Notes: a model not told the origin generated them from the sequence alone. Positions 35,402 to 44,325 are shown, numbered from the stretch's first letter. The stretch: DNA of 64,000 bases from Simplicispira sedimenti (GCF_022760965.1 NZ_JAKVIJ010000004.1:62001-126000), one strand, 5' to 3'. Program-made: numbers and translations.

Positions 35402-35971
35402 TCAGTCCTTTGCGGCGGGTTGGTCCAACCCTCGGCGGCGTTCGGCATTTTCCTCCGCGGTGAAGAACACCGGCTCGTGGCCGCGCGTGCGCAGCCAGTC
35501 GGCCAGCGCGTAACCCGTGCCCGCGGGCCAGCATTTGAGCTCGTGCAGGTCGAACAGGCGGTAGTCCACCAGCTCGGGCGACAGCCGCACCTGCCCTTGA
35601 GCCACCACATGGTAGGCAATGATGACCTGGTTCATGCGCAGGAATTCATAGGCGCCCACCAGGGTGCAGGATTGCACGTCGAGGTTGGTCTCCTCCTTCA
35701 CCTCACGCGCGATGCCTTCCTGCGGTGACTCGCCCGCTTCCATGAAGCCGGTGATGAGCGCGAACATCTTGGCCGGCCAGGCCGCGTTGCGCGCCAGAAG
35801 CACCTTGCCCTCCACCTCGACGATGGCAGCCAGCACCGGGGTGGGGTTGTTCCAGTGTGTCCAGCCGCAAGCGGGGCAGCGCAGGCGTTCCTTATCGCCA
35901 CCATCTTCGGCCTGGGTGAGCAGCGCCAGCGGCGTGGCGCAGTGGGTGCAAAAGCGGGTTTGGTACTGCAT
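35402..35971 (-). CDS. Nudix hydrolase with N-terminal zinc ribbon (NudC-like)
   Basis: Hydrolyses nucleoside diphosphate-X compounds, most like NADH pyrophosphatase. 189 residues: zinc ribbon CTHC and CPAC (about 8-36), then the Nudix box GFMEAGESPQEGIAREVKEE (about 83-102). It is shorter than E. coli NudC and lacks its large N-terminal domain, but has the same ribbon plus Nudix arrangement. Next downstream is the TusA-like gene; upstream is a dispersed repeat. Confidence 0.9.
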   Translation of the reverse strand: MQYQTRFCTHCATPLALLTQAEDGGDKERLRCPACGWTHWNNPTPVLAAIVEVEGKVLLARNAAWPAKMFALITGFMEAGESPQEGIAREVKEETNLDVQSCTLVGAYEFLRMNQVIIAYHVVAQGQVRLSPELVDYRLFDLHELKCWPAGTGYALADWLRTRGHEPVFFTAEENAERRRGLDQPAAKD

Positions 35972-36010
35972 TGCTATGATTTTTATAGCTACCAGCGCTT
36001 ATATTTAGGG
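35971..36010. repeat. Dispersed repeat copy between cysM and the Nudix gene
   Basis: TTTTTATAGCTACCAGCGCTT (split) on the plus strand is the reverse orientation of the AAGCGCT...AGCTAT motif; it fills the 59-base gap. Confidence 0.65.
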
Positions 36011-36030
36011 CGATAGAGGCCTATTTTTCT

Positions 36031-36933
36031 TCAAACCGGGAACACGCCTGTGGACAGGTAGCGGTCGCCCCGGTCGCACACCACAAAGGCAATGCAGGCA
36101 TTGCGCTCGCGCGCGGCGATCTGCTGCGCCACCCAGCACGCGCCGGCAGCGGATATGCCTGCGAAGATGCCTTCCTCGCGCGCCAGGCGGCGGCACATGT
36201 CTTCAGCGTCGCTCTGGCTGACCAGCACCAGCTCATCCACCGCCTTGGCGTCGTAGATGGAGGGCATGTATTCCTGCGGCCACTTGCGAATGCCGGGAAT
36301 GCGCGAACCCTCTTGTGGCTGCGCGCCCACCACCAGCACCTTGGGGTTTTTTTCCTTGAGGTAACGCGAGACGCCGGTGATGGTGCCCGTGGTGCCCATG
36401 GCGCTGACGAAATGGGTGATGCGCCCACCCGTCTGCTCCCACAGCTCGGGGCCAGTGGTTTCGTAGTGGATGCGCGGGTTGTCGGGGTTGGCGAACTGGT
36501 CCAGCACCTTGCCTTCGCCCCGCTTTTGCATGGCCAGTGCCAGGTCGCGGGCATGCTCCATGCCCCCGCTCTTGGGCGTGAGCACCAGCTCTGCGCCAAA
36601 GGCCTTCATGGTCTGGGCGCGCTCGATGGACAGGTCTTCGGGCATCACCAGCACCATGCGGTAGCCCTTGATGGCGGCGGCCATGGCCAGCGCAATGCCG
36701 GTGTTGCCCGAGGTGGCCTCGATCAGCGTGTCACCCGGCTGGATGTCGCCGCGCTCCTCGGCGCGCCGGATCATGGACAGAGCCGGGCGGTCCTTCACCG
36801 AACCGGCGGGATTGTTGCCTTCGAGCTTGCCCAGGATGACGTTGCCGCGCTCGGCGTTCTCGCGCGCGCCGATGCGCTGCAGCGCAACCAGCGGCGTGCG
36901 GCCGATCGCATCTTCAATGGTTGGGTAATTCAT
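36031..36933 (-). CDS. cysM: Cysteine synthase B
   Basis: PLP enzyme that makes cysteine from O-acetylserine and sulfide or thiosulfate. 300 residues with the PLP-Lys in NNPAGSVKDR (Lys47), EATSGNTGIALAMAAAIKGY, ETTGPELWEQTGGRI and the phosphate-binding GTTGTITG loop. The RIPGIRKWPQEYMPSIYD stretch resembles CysM rather than CysK. Start at 36933 (MNYPTIEDAIGRTP) is chosen; an open frame reaches 37083 but crosses the tRNA gene. Divergent from tRNA-Leu, with a 40-base gap. Confidence 0.95.
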   Translation of the reverse strand: MNYPTIEDAIGRTPLVALQRIGARENAERGNVILGKLEGNNPAGSVKDRPALSMIRRAEERGDIQPGDTLIEATSGNTGIALAMAAAIKGYRMVLVMPEDLSIERAQTMKAFGAELVLTPKSGGMEHARDLALAMQKRGEGKVLDQFANPDNPRIHYETTGPELWEQTGGRITHFVSAMGTTGTITGVSRYLKEKNPKVLVVGAQPQEGSRIPGIRKWPQEYMPSIYDAKAVDELVLVSQSDAEDMCRRLAREEGIFAGISAAGACWVAQQIAARERNACIAFVVCDRGDRYLSTGVFPV

Positions 36934-36973
36934 GCTCCCTACTGTGCCATAATTTGAGTCTTCACTGATTCCC

Positions 36974-37058
36974 GCCCGGGTGGTGAAATTGGTAGACGCA
37001 GGGGACTCAAAATCCCCCGCCGCAAGGCGTGCCGGTTCGAGTCCGGCCCCGGGCACCA
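36974..37058 (+). tRNA. tRNA-Leu (anticodon CAA), CCA encoded
   Basis: 85 bases including CCA: acceptor GCCCGGG/CCCGGGC, discriminator A, anticodon stem GGGGA with loop CTCAAAA (anticodon CAA at 37008-37010, reading UUG), a long variable arm typical of tRNA-Leu and the T loop GGTTCGAGTCC. Followed by a terminator. Confidence 0.97.
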
Positions 37059-37063
37059 CAGAT

Positions 37064-37097
37064 AAGGCCGGTAGCTTCCACAAGCTTCCGGCCTTTT
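37064..37097 (+). terminator. Terminator after tRNA-Leu
   Basis: AAGGCCGG-T-AGCTT and AAGCT-T-CCGGCCTT form a long stem with a CCAC loop, followed by TTTTTC. Confidence 0.85.
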
Positions 37098-37115
37098 TCT
37101 TTTTCCCTATGGGGA

Positions 37116-37806
37116 GTGGCTTTGACTAGTGCGCAAACGTCCTTGGAAGTGTGCCGGAATCCGGGGGCAGGTCAATCCAGCATGCGCACGGCGGGCGCCC
37201 AGCCGTCGACCGCGTCGGCGCCGACCGCCGTTCAGCCGGGTGAAGGGCCGGGCACGGTTGGCGCGCAACAACCCGTGGCCGAACAGCCTCAGCGCAGGAT
37301 CGTGGGCACCACGTTTGTCTTCACCGACACCGATCCGCTCCATGGTGCATCAGCCGGCAACCAGCGCCTGGTTGTGACCCACCAGGATGCGGCGGTCATT
37401 GAATTCAACAACGGCGAATACGTGACCGACAACGATGGCAATCGCAAGAGCGGCCGGTATGCGATCAGCGCCAACGGCGCTGTACCGGCGCGGCACGCTG
37501 CCCGGCCAGACCTGGACTGCGGAAATGTTCAGCGCAGACGGTCAATCCGCCGCGAAAGTGACCGTTTCCTCTATCGGCCCGCATGAGATCGCGCTGCCTT
37601 CTGGTGAAACCCGTCCGGCGCTGCGCGTCACCGTAGACGGCTATGCCACCGGCCCTGGCTGGGGCACCAACTTGTTGCTGGCCACGAGCGAAAAGATCAC
37701 GGGCAGCATCACGATGGATGCCGCCACCGGCCTGCCGCTCGAATACAACTTCAACACCCGGAACAACTCATTCAGCGTGAATCGCAAGCTCGAGCGCGTC
37801 CAGTAA
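37116..37806 (+). pseudogene. Frameshifted hypothetical gene next to tRNA-Leu
   Basis: One protein is split over two frames. Frame A gives IVGTTFVFTDTDPLHG and LVVTHQDAAVIEFNNGEYV ending SGRYAISANGA near 37482; frame B continues LYRRGTLPGQTWTAEMFSAD and SIGPHEIALPSGETRPALR to the stop at 37806. One extra base near 37480-37484 explains the break. The family is unknown; the style suggests an extracytoplasmic protein, but the N-terminus has no clear signal and the true start is uncertain. It begins the accessory patch after the tRNA. A sequencing error cannot be ruled out. Confidence 0.6.
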
Positions 37807-37863
37807 GAGCAAAGCAGTCCAGTCGGACTGGGCTGCTTTGTTTACGAGATCGGGGCTCAGGCG

Positions 37864-38643
37864 TTAGAACCCGCCGACGAACCCATAAAAGCTGATGTTG
37901 CTCGATGTTTGGGCCTGCCCGAAGGTGCCTTGAAGCATGGATGTCGAGGTGCTGGTGAAGAAGGACCGCGAGTCGAATCCAATTCCACCTTGCTGAACGA
38001 CCTGAAGGGTGCCATTCACATGCGTGACCAAGTCGGCATTCAAATACGTCCAATAGGAACCCGCCACACCAGTAAGGGTGACTCGAACCCAATATTCTTG
38101 CCCCTTATTAAGGGAGCTGTAATTAAAAGGCGTCAAAAACCCCTGTTCCATATTGTAGGAACTTGCCAAACACATGTCACTCTGTCCCGGAGTGGGATCA
38201 TCCGATGCCGGAATCCAATGTGCACAGTAATTTGACTTTTTATCCCAGACAATTGCATGTCCGTTGCTGTGCCACAGCTCCAATGCAAGCCCGCCCGACG
38301 AAACAAAAGCACCAACGCCCGTTCCAAATAAAGGCTGATTATTGGGGGATTGCGCTTGATGGTTCTTAGGGGCATTGGGATCAAGTACCTGTGTAAAGGC
38401 GACAATAGCGTGCTCACCACTGGTGTATGGAATGCTCCCGGCGCCCGTCCAGATGAAGCGGGATTGCAGCTTGAGTTGCCCCCCCTGGGTCAGAATGCCC
38501 TTGTCAAACAGGAATCGATTGGGGTAGGCCCAGTCGTAATTCCATTCGCGAGCATATAAAGTGCCTGGTGCGCTCTGGGCATTGGCGACACCAGACAAAA
38601 GCGAAAACGTCACCCCTATGGCAGCAATTACTCGACGGACCAT
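37864..38643 (-). CDS. Secreted hypothetical protein
   Basis: 259 residues with a signal peptide (MVRRVIAAIGVTFSLLSGVANA) and an aromatic, Ser/Thr/Asn-rich body such as EWNYDWAYPNRFLFDKGIL, GHAIVWDKKSNYCAHWIP and the Ser-rich tail SSNISFYGFVGG. Two Cys in the middle could form a disulfide. Base use is clearly more AT-rich than that of neighbours, and it stands alone in an accessory patch, both pointing to transfer. It looks like a lectin-like or beta-rich extracellular protein, but I do not recognise a family. Confidence 0.75.
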   Translation of the reverse strand: MVRRVIAAIGVTFSLLSGVANAQSAPGTLYAREWNYDWAYPNRFLFDKGILTQGGQLKLQSRFIWTGAGSIPYTSGEHAIVAFTQVLDPNAPKNHQAQSPNNQPLFGTGVGAFVSSGGLALELWHSNGHAIVWDKKSNYCAHWIPASDDPTPGQSDMCLASSYNMEQGFLTPFNYSSLNKGQEYWVRVTLTGVAGSYWTYLNADLVTHVNGTLQVVQQGGIGFDSRSFFTSTSTSMLQGTFGQAQTSSNISFYGFVGGF

Positions 38644-38941
38644 AAAACCTCTCTTGGCTAATTGTGAAACATCGCTGACAATGCGATGGCTTAACAGATT
38701 TCAAGCATCAACTATCTGTCCAACCGGAGTTTGCCACAATTTGAACGTCACAATTCGTCATTAATGTTGCAAGATGATTCCTAGAAAATACTGCCGCTGG
38801 TCCGGAGAGCGATCCCGCCAACAGCACAGGTGGTCGGGGGGGCAGGGCGGGGAGGGCCAAACGCAAAGCCCCGACTCAGGCTATTGACGGAGCGACGACC
38901 CGTAGTACCTTGAAACAAAAGATTCCAAGGACTCAACAGCC

Positions 38942-39127
38942 ATGCCACTGACCGCACTCCATCCAACCCCCGACGATCTGGCAGCATTTGCGGCATACGA
39001 GGCACGGGGACGCCAGATCCACCCGGACATCAAGAGCCGCATGGTGATCGAGCGCGCGGTGATTCGTTACGCCGCAACGTTCACAGGCCACCTACATCAT
39101 GGGTGTAGCGGATCACTCCATGCGTGA
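38942..39127 (+). CDS. Small hypothetical ORF, probably a fragment
   Basis: 61 residues starting MPLTALHPTPDDLAAFAAYE, with ARGRQIHPDIKSRMVIERAV. After about residue 47 the reading frame collides with the umuD remnant in another frame, so only the first 45 or so residues look protein-like. Preceded by a plausible promoter area near 38890-38930 but no strong ribosome binding site. No family recognised; likely debris in the accessory patch. Bases 38644-38941 hold nothing else I can name. Confidence 0.3.
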   Translation: MPLTALHPTPDDLAAFAAYEARGRQIHPDIKSRMVIERAVIRYAATFTGHLHHGCSGSLHA

Positions 39128-39230
39128 TGCTGGCATCGATGATAGCGATCTAATCGTGGTGGACAAGGCCATCAAGCCCACAAACGGACACATCGTCGTC
39201 GCCGTGGTGGACGGCAAATTCACTGTGAAG
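39084..39230 (+). pseudogene. umuD remnant (LexA/UmuD peptidase S24 core)
   Basis: Read in one frame: ATYIMGVADHSMRDAGIDDS, then DLIVVDKAIKP and HIVVAVVDGKFTVK. This matches the UmuD core with the catalytic Ser in DHSM (codon at 39117) and Lys in FTVK (codon at 39228). No start codon in the usual N-terminus is present and the frame breaks immediately after the Lys, where an IS end begins (39231). The error-prone polymerase partner umuC is absent. Confidence 0.75.
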
Positions 39231-40063
39231 TGGTCTTGCCCCTGTATTCCCGGACCCGTCCTATTCGCAATGTAGCGCCAGGTCCTTCACGGGGTGCTGG
39301 CGCGCCTGAGCGGCTTGATGCCGCCTGAACTCACGGGGTGATCGAATTTTCAACGATGAGTGCGGATGCACTTCGTTGAAGTGCTCGAAGGCGGCGGGCA
39401 GTTGCGCCAGCTCAGTGTTGGCGTCACGCAGGTCCATGCGGGCCACGTAATCGCGTTTGAACGTGTTGACGAAGCTCTCGGCCATGCCGTTGCTTTGTGG
39501 GCTGCACACCGGCGTGTTGACCGGCACCAGGCCCAGCGAACGGGCCATCGCCCGCGTGTCGGCGGCGATGTAGGCGCCACCGTTGTCCGTGAGGAACTCC
39601 AGCCGATGGTCGGCCGGTATGGCCTCCACCGTGCCGAAGCGCTTTTCCACCGCCTCGATCAACATCTCGCGCACGGGCTCGCCGGGCAGGCCTTTTCCCT
39701 CCCACGCGCGCCAGGCCATGACCTCGCGGTCGCAGCAGTCCTTGGCGAACGTGGCCGTCACCGTCTGGCCCGAGTCGCACTTGATCTCCAGGCCGTCCGA
39801 GCACCAGCGCAGGTCGCTGCGGTTCACAGCCACCTGGCCGTCATGCACGCGCCTGGAGTGCCTGCGGCGCGGCGCCTTGGGCAGCAGCAAGCCAGCCTGA
39901 GCCATCACCTGGTAAGCCCGCTTGGGATTGACCCGGGCACCGTCCTGCGTGGCCCGCTGGCGATTGACCAGGGCGCAGGCTCGCCGGTAACCGTAGCTTG
40001 GCAAGTCGGCGATCTGCTCGCGGATCTCGGCGAGCAGTTGCGTATCGCCGCACAGGATACGGC
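39231..40063. mobile_element. IS3-family (IS2-like) element remnant
   Basis: The left boundary is set by the end of the umuD match; the IS terminus reads TGGTCTTGCCCCTGTATTCC, like IS2-type ends. The transposase reading frame runs toward 40063, where sequence of a different gene (Cache) takes over. orfA and the other inverted repeat are missing, so only the 3-prime part of an IS is left. The two flanks come from unrelated genes, which suggests an IS-mediated deletion. Confidence 0.7.
39261..40062 (-). pseudogene. IS3-family transposase OrfB, 5-prime truncated
   Basis: The product reads TQLLAEIREQIADLPSYGYR through RACALVNRQRATQDGARVNP to the stop at 39261. DDE triad: Asp in RWCSDGLEIKC, Asp in FLTDNGGAYIAA and Glu in NGMAESFVNTFKRDYV. 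The catalytic core is complete, but the start of OrfB and all of OrfA are gone. The first in-frame ATG (40088) lies within the Cache gene and is not its own. Probably not active on its own. Confidence 0.85.
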
Positions 40064-40419
40064 AGGTAGCCGACTTCGGCCACGGCACCTTCCTTGGCTT
40101 GTTCGTACAGCTTGGAGCCGATCGGGTCGCCGTCCTTGGTCTTGAGGTCTTTCATGCTCTGGCCGGTGAGCGTGGGGTGGGCAGTGAACTTGCCGTCTGG
40201 CCCACCGCAGAAGGGGTACAAGTCACGGTCCTTGAAGCCGTTTTCGCCCTTGGCGATTTGCGACAGCGCAGCCGCCTTGTCGGCCTTGATGGCTGCAATG
40301 GTCTTGTCCAGCATGGCGCGTGCTTCAGCAGCCGAGCCAGACTCTGCTGCAGCCAGGCTGAGCGTGCTCAGACCCGACATCAAGCCAGCGGCACACGCAA
40401 GAGCGATCCATTTTTTCAT
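40063..40419 (-). pseudogene. Cache-domain periplasmic protein, 3-prime truncated by the IS remnant
   Basis: Starts MKKWIALACAAGLMSGLSTL with a signal peptide ending near LAAAES, then an alpha helix ARAMLDKTIAAIKADKAAAL and the single-Cache pattern GENGFKDRDLYPFCGGPDGK, FTAHPTLTGQSMKDL and KEGAVAEVGYL. The expected continuation (Pro-rich turn, then PVPKVSYV-type strand) is replaced by IS sequence. Such proteins bind small ligands in the periplasm. About 118 residues remain, so it is likely non-functional. Confidence 0.75.
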
Positions 40420-40845
40420 GTCGATTTCCCCTTTTAAGATTGGATATGGATAAATTGATTCGATTGCAGGAATGAATCGACCCGGAGCCTAAGTGACCTT
40501 GTCTGCGTTGGCGACCCCCAAAGGGTTAATGAACTGCAACAGAGCTCTGCAAATGAGAACATCGCAGCATTTGGCGACAATTGCGCCATTTTTCAGCAAG
40601 TTTCAGGTCGGTTTCGTAAGCAATTGACAGGCGCAGACCCTCTGGCCCGCGTGCCTTTGCACGGGTCAGAGGGGCACCGCAGCCTGCGTGCGGCACCCGA
40701 AGGGTTGTCCCCGTTGGCCTTGGACAAACCTGTGGACAACCCGTGGCCTGCATGGGCAAGGCGTGCGCAAGTGCCCGCCACGCAAGGGCTTGTGTTGCAC
40801 TGCCGCAATTTCAGGCAGCGGCCGCTGGGCAGCGCCCTGGTCAGC
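40420..40845. other. Non-coding gap between the Cache remnant and the DUF6279 gene
   Basis: 426 bases with no convincing gene on either strand. The part near 40420-40540 is more AT-rich and may hold the promoter of the Cache remnant. No terminator, tRNA fragment or copy of the tRNA-Leu 3-prime end was found. Confidence 0.5.
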
Positions 40846-41742
40846 TTACTGCGCTGCCAGCACCCAGAAGTCGCGCTCATACCCCTTGAGCGATTGCACC
40901 GCCTGCATGCGCTGCGCGGGCGACATGGCGTTGTGCATGCGCGCGAAGGCGTCGCAGCCCTCCTCCACCAGGCGCTGCGCGTAGCGCTGGTAGGCAAGAT
41001 CGGGGGATGCGTTGAAACGGTCGCGGTAGCCGCGCAGCAGGCCCAGGGCGCGCTGGTGGTCGCTGCGGTCCTGCGCGATGCTCTGCAGCACCCCGACCAG
41101 GTCCTTCTGGCGGCGCAGGCGCTCTGCGTAGCTGCGCTGCGGGTCGAAGGCGGAGCGGGCGACATAGCTGCGCAGCGCTTCCCGGGCCGGTTCGTCCAGG
41201 GTGCCGTAGAAGGTTTCGGCGCGCGACTGGAGTTGCTTGTAGCGCTGCTCGCGCATCCGCTCGGGGGATGCATCCAGCCACTGCTTCTTCCAGTCGGCGT
41301 TGCTTTGGGCCTGTTGCACTTCCAGCGTGCGGATCTGTGCCGGGCTGAGCTGCGGCGCCAGCCACAGGAGTTGCTGCTCGGCCTGTGCCCACACCGCATC
41401 CAGCTGGATGCGCACCTCGTCGTAGATGCGGCAGGCCTGGTCGGGCGTGACGGTGGCAGGCAATTGCTGCTGCACCTGCTGCAACAACCTGGCGTGCTGG
41501 GGCAGCATGGTGCTGCGGTGCCACTGGTGCAGCAGATCCAATTCGCTGCGCACCCGGTCGGTCTGTGCATCCGACAGGTCGAGGTAGCGGTCCAACTGCC
41601 AGTACGCCAGCTGCGGCACCTGGCTGTAGGCCAGCCTGACGGCGCTGCAAGCTTGCAGCAACAGGACCCACAACAGCAGGAGGGCAAGGCACAGCGCTCG
41701 TTGCAGACCGACCGGCAGGGACACGTCAGGAGCCCAACGCAA
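40846..41742 (-). CDS. DUF6279-family lipoprotein
   Basis: 298 residues from a TTG at 41742; a GTG at 41724 is an alternative. Lipoprotein signal LCLALLLLWVLLLQAC with Cys at the lipobox, followed by SAVRLAYSQVPQLAYWQLD, typical of DUF6279. The rest is helical and rich in Gln/Arg (QQVQQQLPATVTPDQACRIY, LRSYVARSAFDPQRS). Function unknown; relatives are outer-membrane-anchored. Follows the small gene at 41744-41959 with one base between, so they share a transcript. Confidence 0.8.
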   Translation of the reverse strand: MRWAPDVSLPVGLQRALCLALLLLWVLLLQACSAVRLAYSQVPQLAYWQLDRYLDLSDAQTDRVRSELDLLHQWHRSTMLPQHARLLQQVQQQLPATVTPDQACRIYDEVRIQLDAVWAQAEQQLLWLAPQLSPAQIRTLEVQQAQSNADWKKQWLDASPERMREQRYKQLQSRAETFYGTLDEPAREALRSYVARSAFDPQRSYAERLRRQKDLVGVLQSIAQDRSDHQRALGLLRGYRDRFNASPDLAYQRYAQRLVEEGCDAFARMHNAMSPAQRMQAVQSLKGYERDFWVLAAQ

Positions 41743-41743
41743 C

Positions 41744-41959
41744 TCAGTTGTCCTGGCGCCGGATCAACGCCCGGCCGGTGTCGGTGATGGTCAGTTGGCC
41801 CGATGCGTTCTTGGCGATGTAGCCGCGCTCGTACAGGCGCCCAGACATATGCTCCTTGAGTGCCTGCGGCGTGCTGACCAGTTTGCCCATCTCCAGTTGC
41901 TTGAGCGTGTCCAGCTCGTCCACGGTGGGGTCGAAATGCGGTGCATGGTAGGTGGTCAT
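41744..41959 (-). CDS. Small hypothetical protein, winged-helix-like
   Basis: 71 residues, MTTYHAPHFDPTVDELDTLK, with GRLYERGYIAKNASGQLTIT and DTGRALIRR at the end. The pattern helix-helix-wing with a terminal ITDTGRALI strand is seen in small winged-helix modules, so it may bind DNA or be a domain leftover. No family identified. It lies directly before the DUF6279 gene and 59 bases after the end of the LysR gene. Confidence 0.65.
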   Translation of the reverse strand: MTTYHAPHFDPTVDELDTLKQLEMGKLVSTPQALKEHMSGRLYERGYIAKNASGQLTITDTGRALIRRQDN

Positions 41960-42018
41960 GGCAAGCCTTTCGCTGATGTGTCAGGACGGCTTCATTGTTG
42001 CGCAGGCCATGGCCGGCG

Positions 42019-42972
42019 TCAAAAACCCTGCGCTGCGGATGGGTCGGTAGCGCCCACCACCGTCTGCAGCCATGCGCCAAAGGCCGCCAGTGCCGGGGAT
42101 GGGGCTTGCTGCGCTGGTTGGACAAGGTAGTACGCACGCTCGCCAGGCAGCGCCCGCGGGCAGGCCACCACCAGTTGGCCGCTGGCCAGCTCGGCCTCGA
42201 TGAGCAACGGCGGAATCAGCGCCACCCCCATGCCCAGCGTGGCCGCCTGGGCCAGCATGGAGAACAGCTCGTAGCGCGGCCCGTCCAGCGCGCGCGGGGC
42301 GTCCACGCCCATGGCGTCGAACCACTGGCGCCAGGCCAGCGGGCGCGTGCTTTGCTGCAGCAGCGGCAGTGCGGCCAGGGCCGCAGGCTCCACCGGCTGG
42401 TGCGCGCGCCCCCGACCCCGGGTGGCGACCGATTCGAGCAACTGCGGGCTGCACACAGGCAGCACATCCTCGTGCAGCAGCAGTTGGGCCTGCGTACCCG
42501 GCCACTGCGCCACCTGCTCGGGCGTTCCGGCGTACAGCGCGGCATCGTAGGCGGTGTCGGCAAACAGGAAGGGGCGGGTCTGGGTATCCAGGTGCACCAC
42601 GATGTCGGGGTGCTGCTGCGCCAGCAGGGGCAGGCGCGGAATGAGCCAGCGCGTGGCAAAGGTGGGCACCGCCGCCAGCGCCAGCGCACCGCCCACGCCC
42701 TGGCGGGCCATCACGTCGAGCGTGCCCTGCTCCAGCACCTGCAACCAGCGCGCCACCTGGCGGCCGTAGCGCTGGCCCGCCGGGGTGAGCACCACCCCAT
42801 GGCGCGTGCGCCGGAACAGGGCCACGCCCAGTTGCTCCTCCAGCGCCTGGATCTGCCGCGAGACTGCGCTCTGCGTGAGCGCCAGCTCCTGCGCGGCACG
42901 GGTGTAGCTCTCATGCCGGGCGGCGGCTTCAAAGCAGGCGAGGGCCTGGGTGGAGGGGAGATGGCGGCGCAT
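42019..42972 (-). CDS. LysR-family regulator of the glutaryl-CoA cluster
   Basis: 317 residues from MRRHLPSTQALACFEAAARH; in-frame ATGs at 42981 and 42984 are alternatives. N-terminal HTH (SYTRAAQELALTQSAVSRQIQALEEQLGVALFRR), then a type 2 periplasmic-like effector domain. It faces the glutaryl-CoA dehydrogenase gene across a 156-base gap that holds an inverted repeat. The layout equals GcdR-gcdH of Pseudomonas, so activation by glutarate is likely by analogy. Confidence 0.88.
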   Translation of the reverse strand: MRRHLPSTQALACFEAAARHESYTRAAQELALTQSAVSRQIQALEEQLGVALFRRTRHGVVLTPAGQRYGRQVARWLQVLEQGTLDVMARQGVGGALALAAVPTFATRWLIPRLPLLAQQHPDIVVHLDTQTRPFLFADTAYDAALYAGTPEQVAQWPGTQAQLLLHEDVLPVCSPQLLESVATRGRGRAHQPVEPAALAALPLLQQSTRPLAWRQWFDAMGVDAPRALDGPRYELFSMLAQAATLGMGVALIPPLLIEAELASGQLVVACPRALPGERAYYLVQPAQQAPSPALAAFGAWLQTVVGATDPSAAQGF

Positions 42973-42987
42973 GGCACGCATCATACA

Positions 42988-43014
42988 TTCGCAAACCGCA
43001 TATCTGGATGCGAA
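42988..43014. promoter_or_regulatory. Inverted repeat in the LysR/gcdH divergent gap
   Basis: TTCGCA (42988-42993) and TGCGAA (43009-43014) with a 15-base centre, containing a second nested GCAT/ATGC pair. Position and symmetry fit a LysR operator. Confidence 0.5.
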
Positions 43015-43128
43015 CAACTCGTTTGCTTATCCTTTCGCACCCCCCTACTATCGTCCCAATGCATGCTGATTTGGCATGTGAAATGGCTTTCATCCACCCC
43101 CGCAACCCACACCACCGGAGACACGCAC

Positions 43129-44325
43129 ATGGCCCACGCCGCTTTTCAATGGGACGATCCCTTCCTCCTGAGCCAACAACTGACTGACGACGAGCGCGCG
43201 ATCCGCGACGCGGCCGCCGCCTACTGCCAGGACAAGCTGGCCCCGCGCGTGCTGGACGCCTTCCGCCACGAGAAGATGGACACCACCATCTTCCGCGAGA
43301 TGGGCGAAGTGGGCCTGCTCGGCCCCACCATCCCCGAGCAATACGGCGGCCCCGGCCTGAACTACGTGGCCTACGGCCTGATCGCCCGCGAGGTCGAGCG
43401 CGTGGACTCGGGCTACCGCTCCATGGCCAGCGTGCAAAGCTCGCTGGTGATGGTGCCCATCCATGAATTCGGCACCGAGGCGCAGAAGCAGAAATACCTG
43501 CCCAAGCTGGCCAGCGGCGAGTGGATTGGCTGCTTCGGCCTGACCGAGCCCGACCACGGCTCCGACCCCGGCAGCATGGCCACGCGCGCCTACAAGGTGG
43601 ATGGCGGCTACAAGCTCAAGGGCAGCAAGATGTGGATCACCAACAGCCCCGTGGCCGACGTGTTCGTGGTCTGGGCCAAGGAAGTATCCGAAGGCGGTGC
43701 CGTGGGCCCCATCCGCGGCTTCGTGCTGGAAAAGGGCATGAAGGGATTGAGCGCCCCTGCCATCCACGGCAAGGTGGGCCTGCGCGCCTCCGTCACCGGC
43801 GAGATCGTGATGGACGACGTGTTCGTGCCCGAAGAGAACGCCTTCCCTGAAGTGCAGGGCTTGAAGGGCCCCTTCACCTGCCTGAACAGCGCGCGCTACG
43901 GCATCGCCTGGGGCGCGCTGGGTGCGGCCGAGTTCTGCTGGCACACCGCCCGCCAGTACACGCTGGACCGCAAACAGTTTGGCCGGCCTCTCGCCGCCAA
44001 CCAGCTCATCCAGAAGAAGCTGGCCGACATGCAGACCGAGATCGCCATCGGCCTGCAGGCCTGCCTGCAGTTCGGCCGCATGAAGGACGCGGGCACGGCC
44101 AGCGTGGAAGGCACCTCCATCATCAAGCGCAACAGCTGCGGCAAGGCGCTGGACATTGCCCGCCTGGCGCGCGACATGATGGGCGGCAACGGCATCAGCG
44201 ACGAGTTTGGCGTGGCGCGCCACCTGGTGAACCTGGAAGTGGTGAACACCTACGAAGGCACGCACGATGTGCACGCGCTGATCCTGGGGCGGGCGCAGAC
44301 GGGCATTGCGGCGTTTTCCAACTGA
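43129..44325 (+). CDS. gcdH: Glutaryl-CoA dehydrogenase
   Basis: FAD enzyme that oxidises and decarboxylates glutaryl-CoA to crotonyl-CoA in lysine/tryptophan breakdown. 398 residues with YGGPGLNYVAYGLIAREVERVD, the FAD-site GCFGLTEPDHGSDPGSM, GSKMWITNSP, DRKQFGRPLAANQL, MMGGNGISDEF and the catalytic Glu in NTYEGTHDVHALILGRA (about residue 376). Arg in the RSMASVQSSLVM stretch is typical of GcdH. The CoA transferase gene follows after a repeat-filled gap of 244 bases. Confidence 0.95.
   Translation: MAHAAFQWDDPFLLSQQLTDDERAIRDAAAAYCQDKLAPRVLDAFRHEKMDTTIFREMGEVGLLGPTIPEQYGGPGLNYVAYGLIAREVERVDSGYRSMASVQSSLVMVPIHEFGTEAQKQKYLPKLASGEWIGCFGLTEPDHGSDPGSMATRAYKVDGGYKLKGSKMWITNSPVADVFVVWAKEVSEGGAVGPIRGFVLEKGMKGLSAPAIHGKVGLRASVTGEIVMDDVFVPEENAFPEVQGLKGPFTCLNSARYGIAWGALGAAEFCWHTARQYTLDRKQFGRPLAANQLIQKKLADMQTEIAIGLQACLQFGRMKDAGTASVEGTSIIKRNSCGKALDIARLARDMMGGNGISDEFGVARHLVNLEVVNTYEGTHDVHALILGRAQTGIAAFSN

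Noticed and set aside
37059..40845. Attachment-site repeat of the tRNA-Leu 3-prime end marking an integrated island
   Set aside because: I searched by eye for a copy of the GGTTCGAGTCC-containing end downstream and found none.
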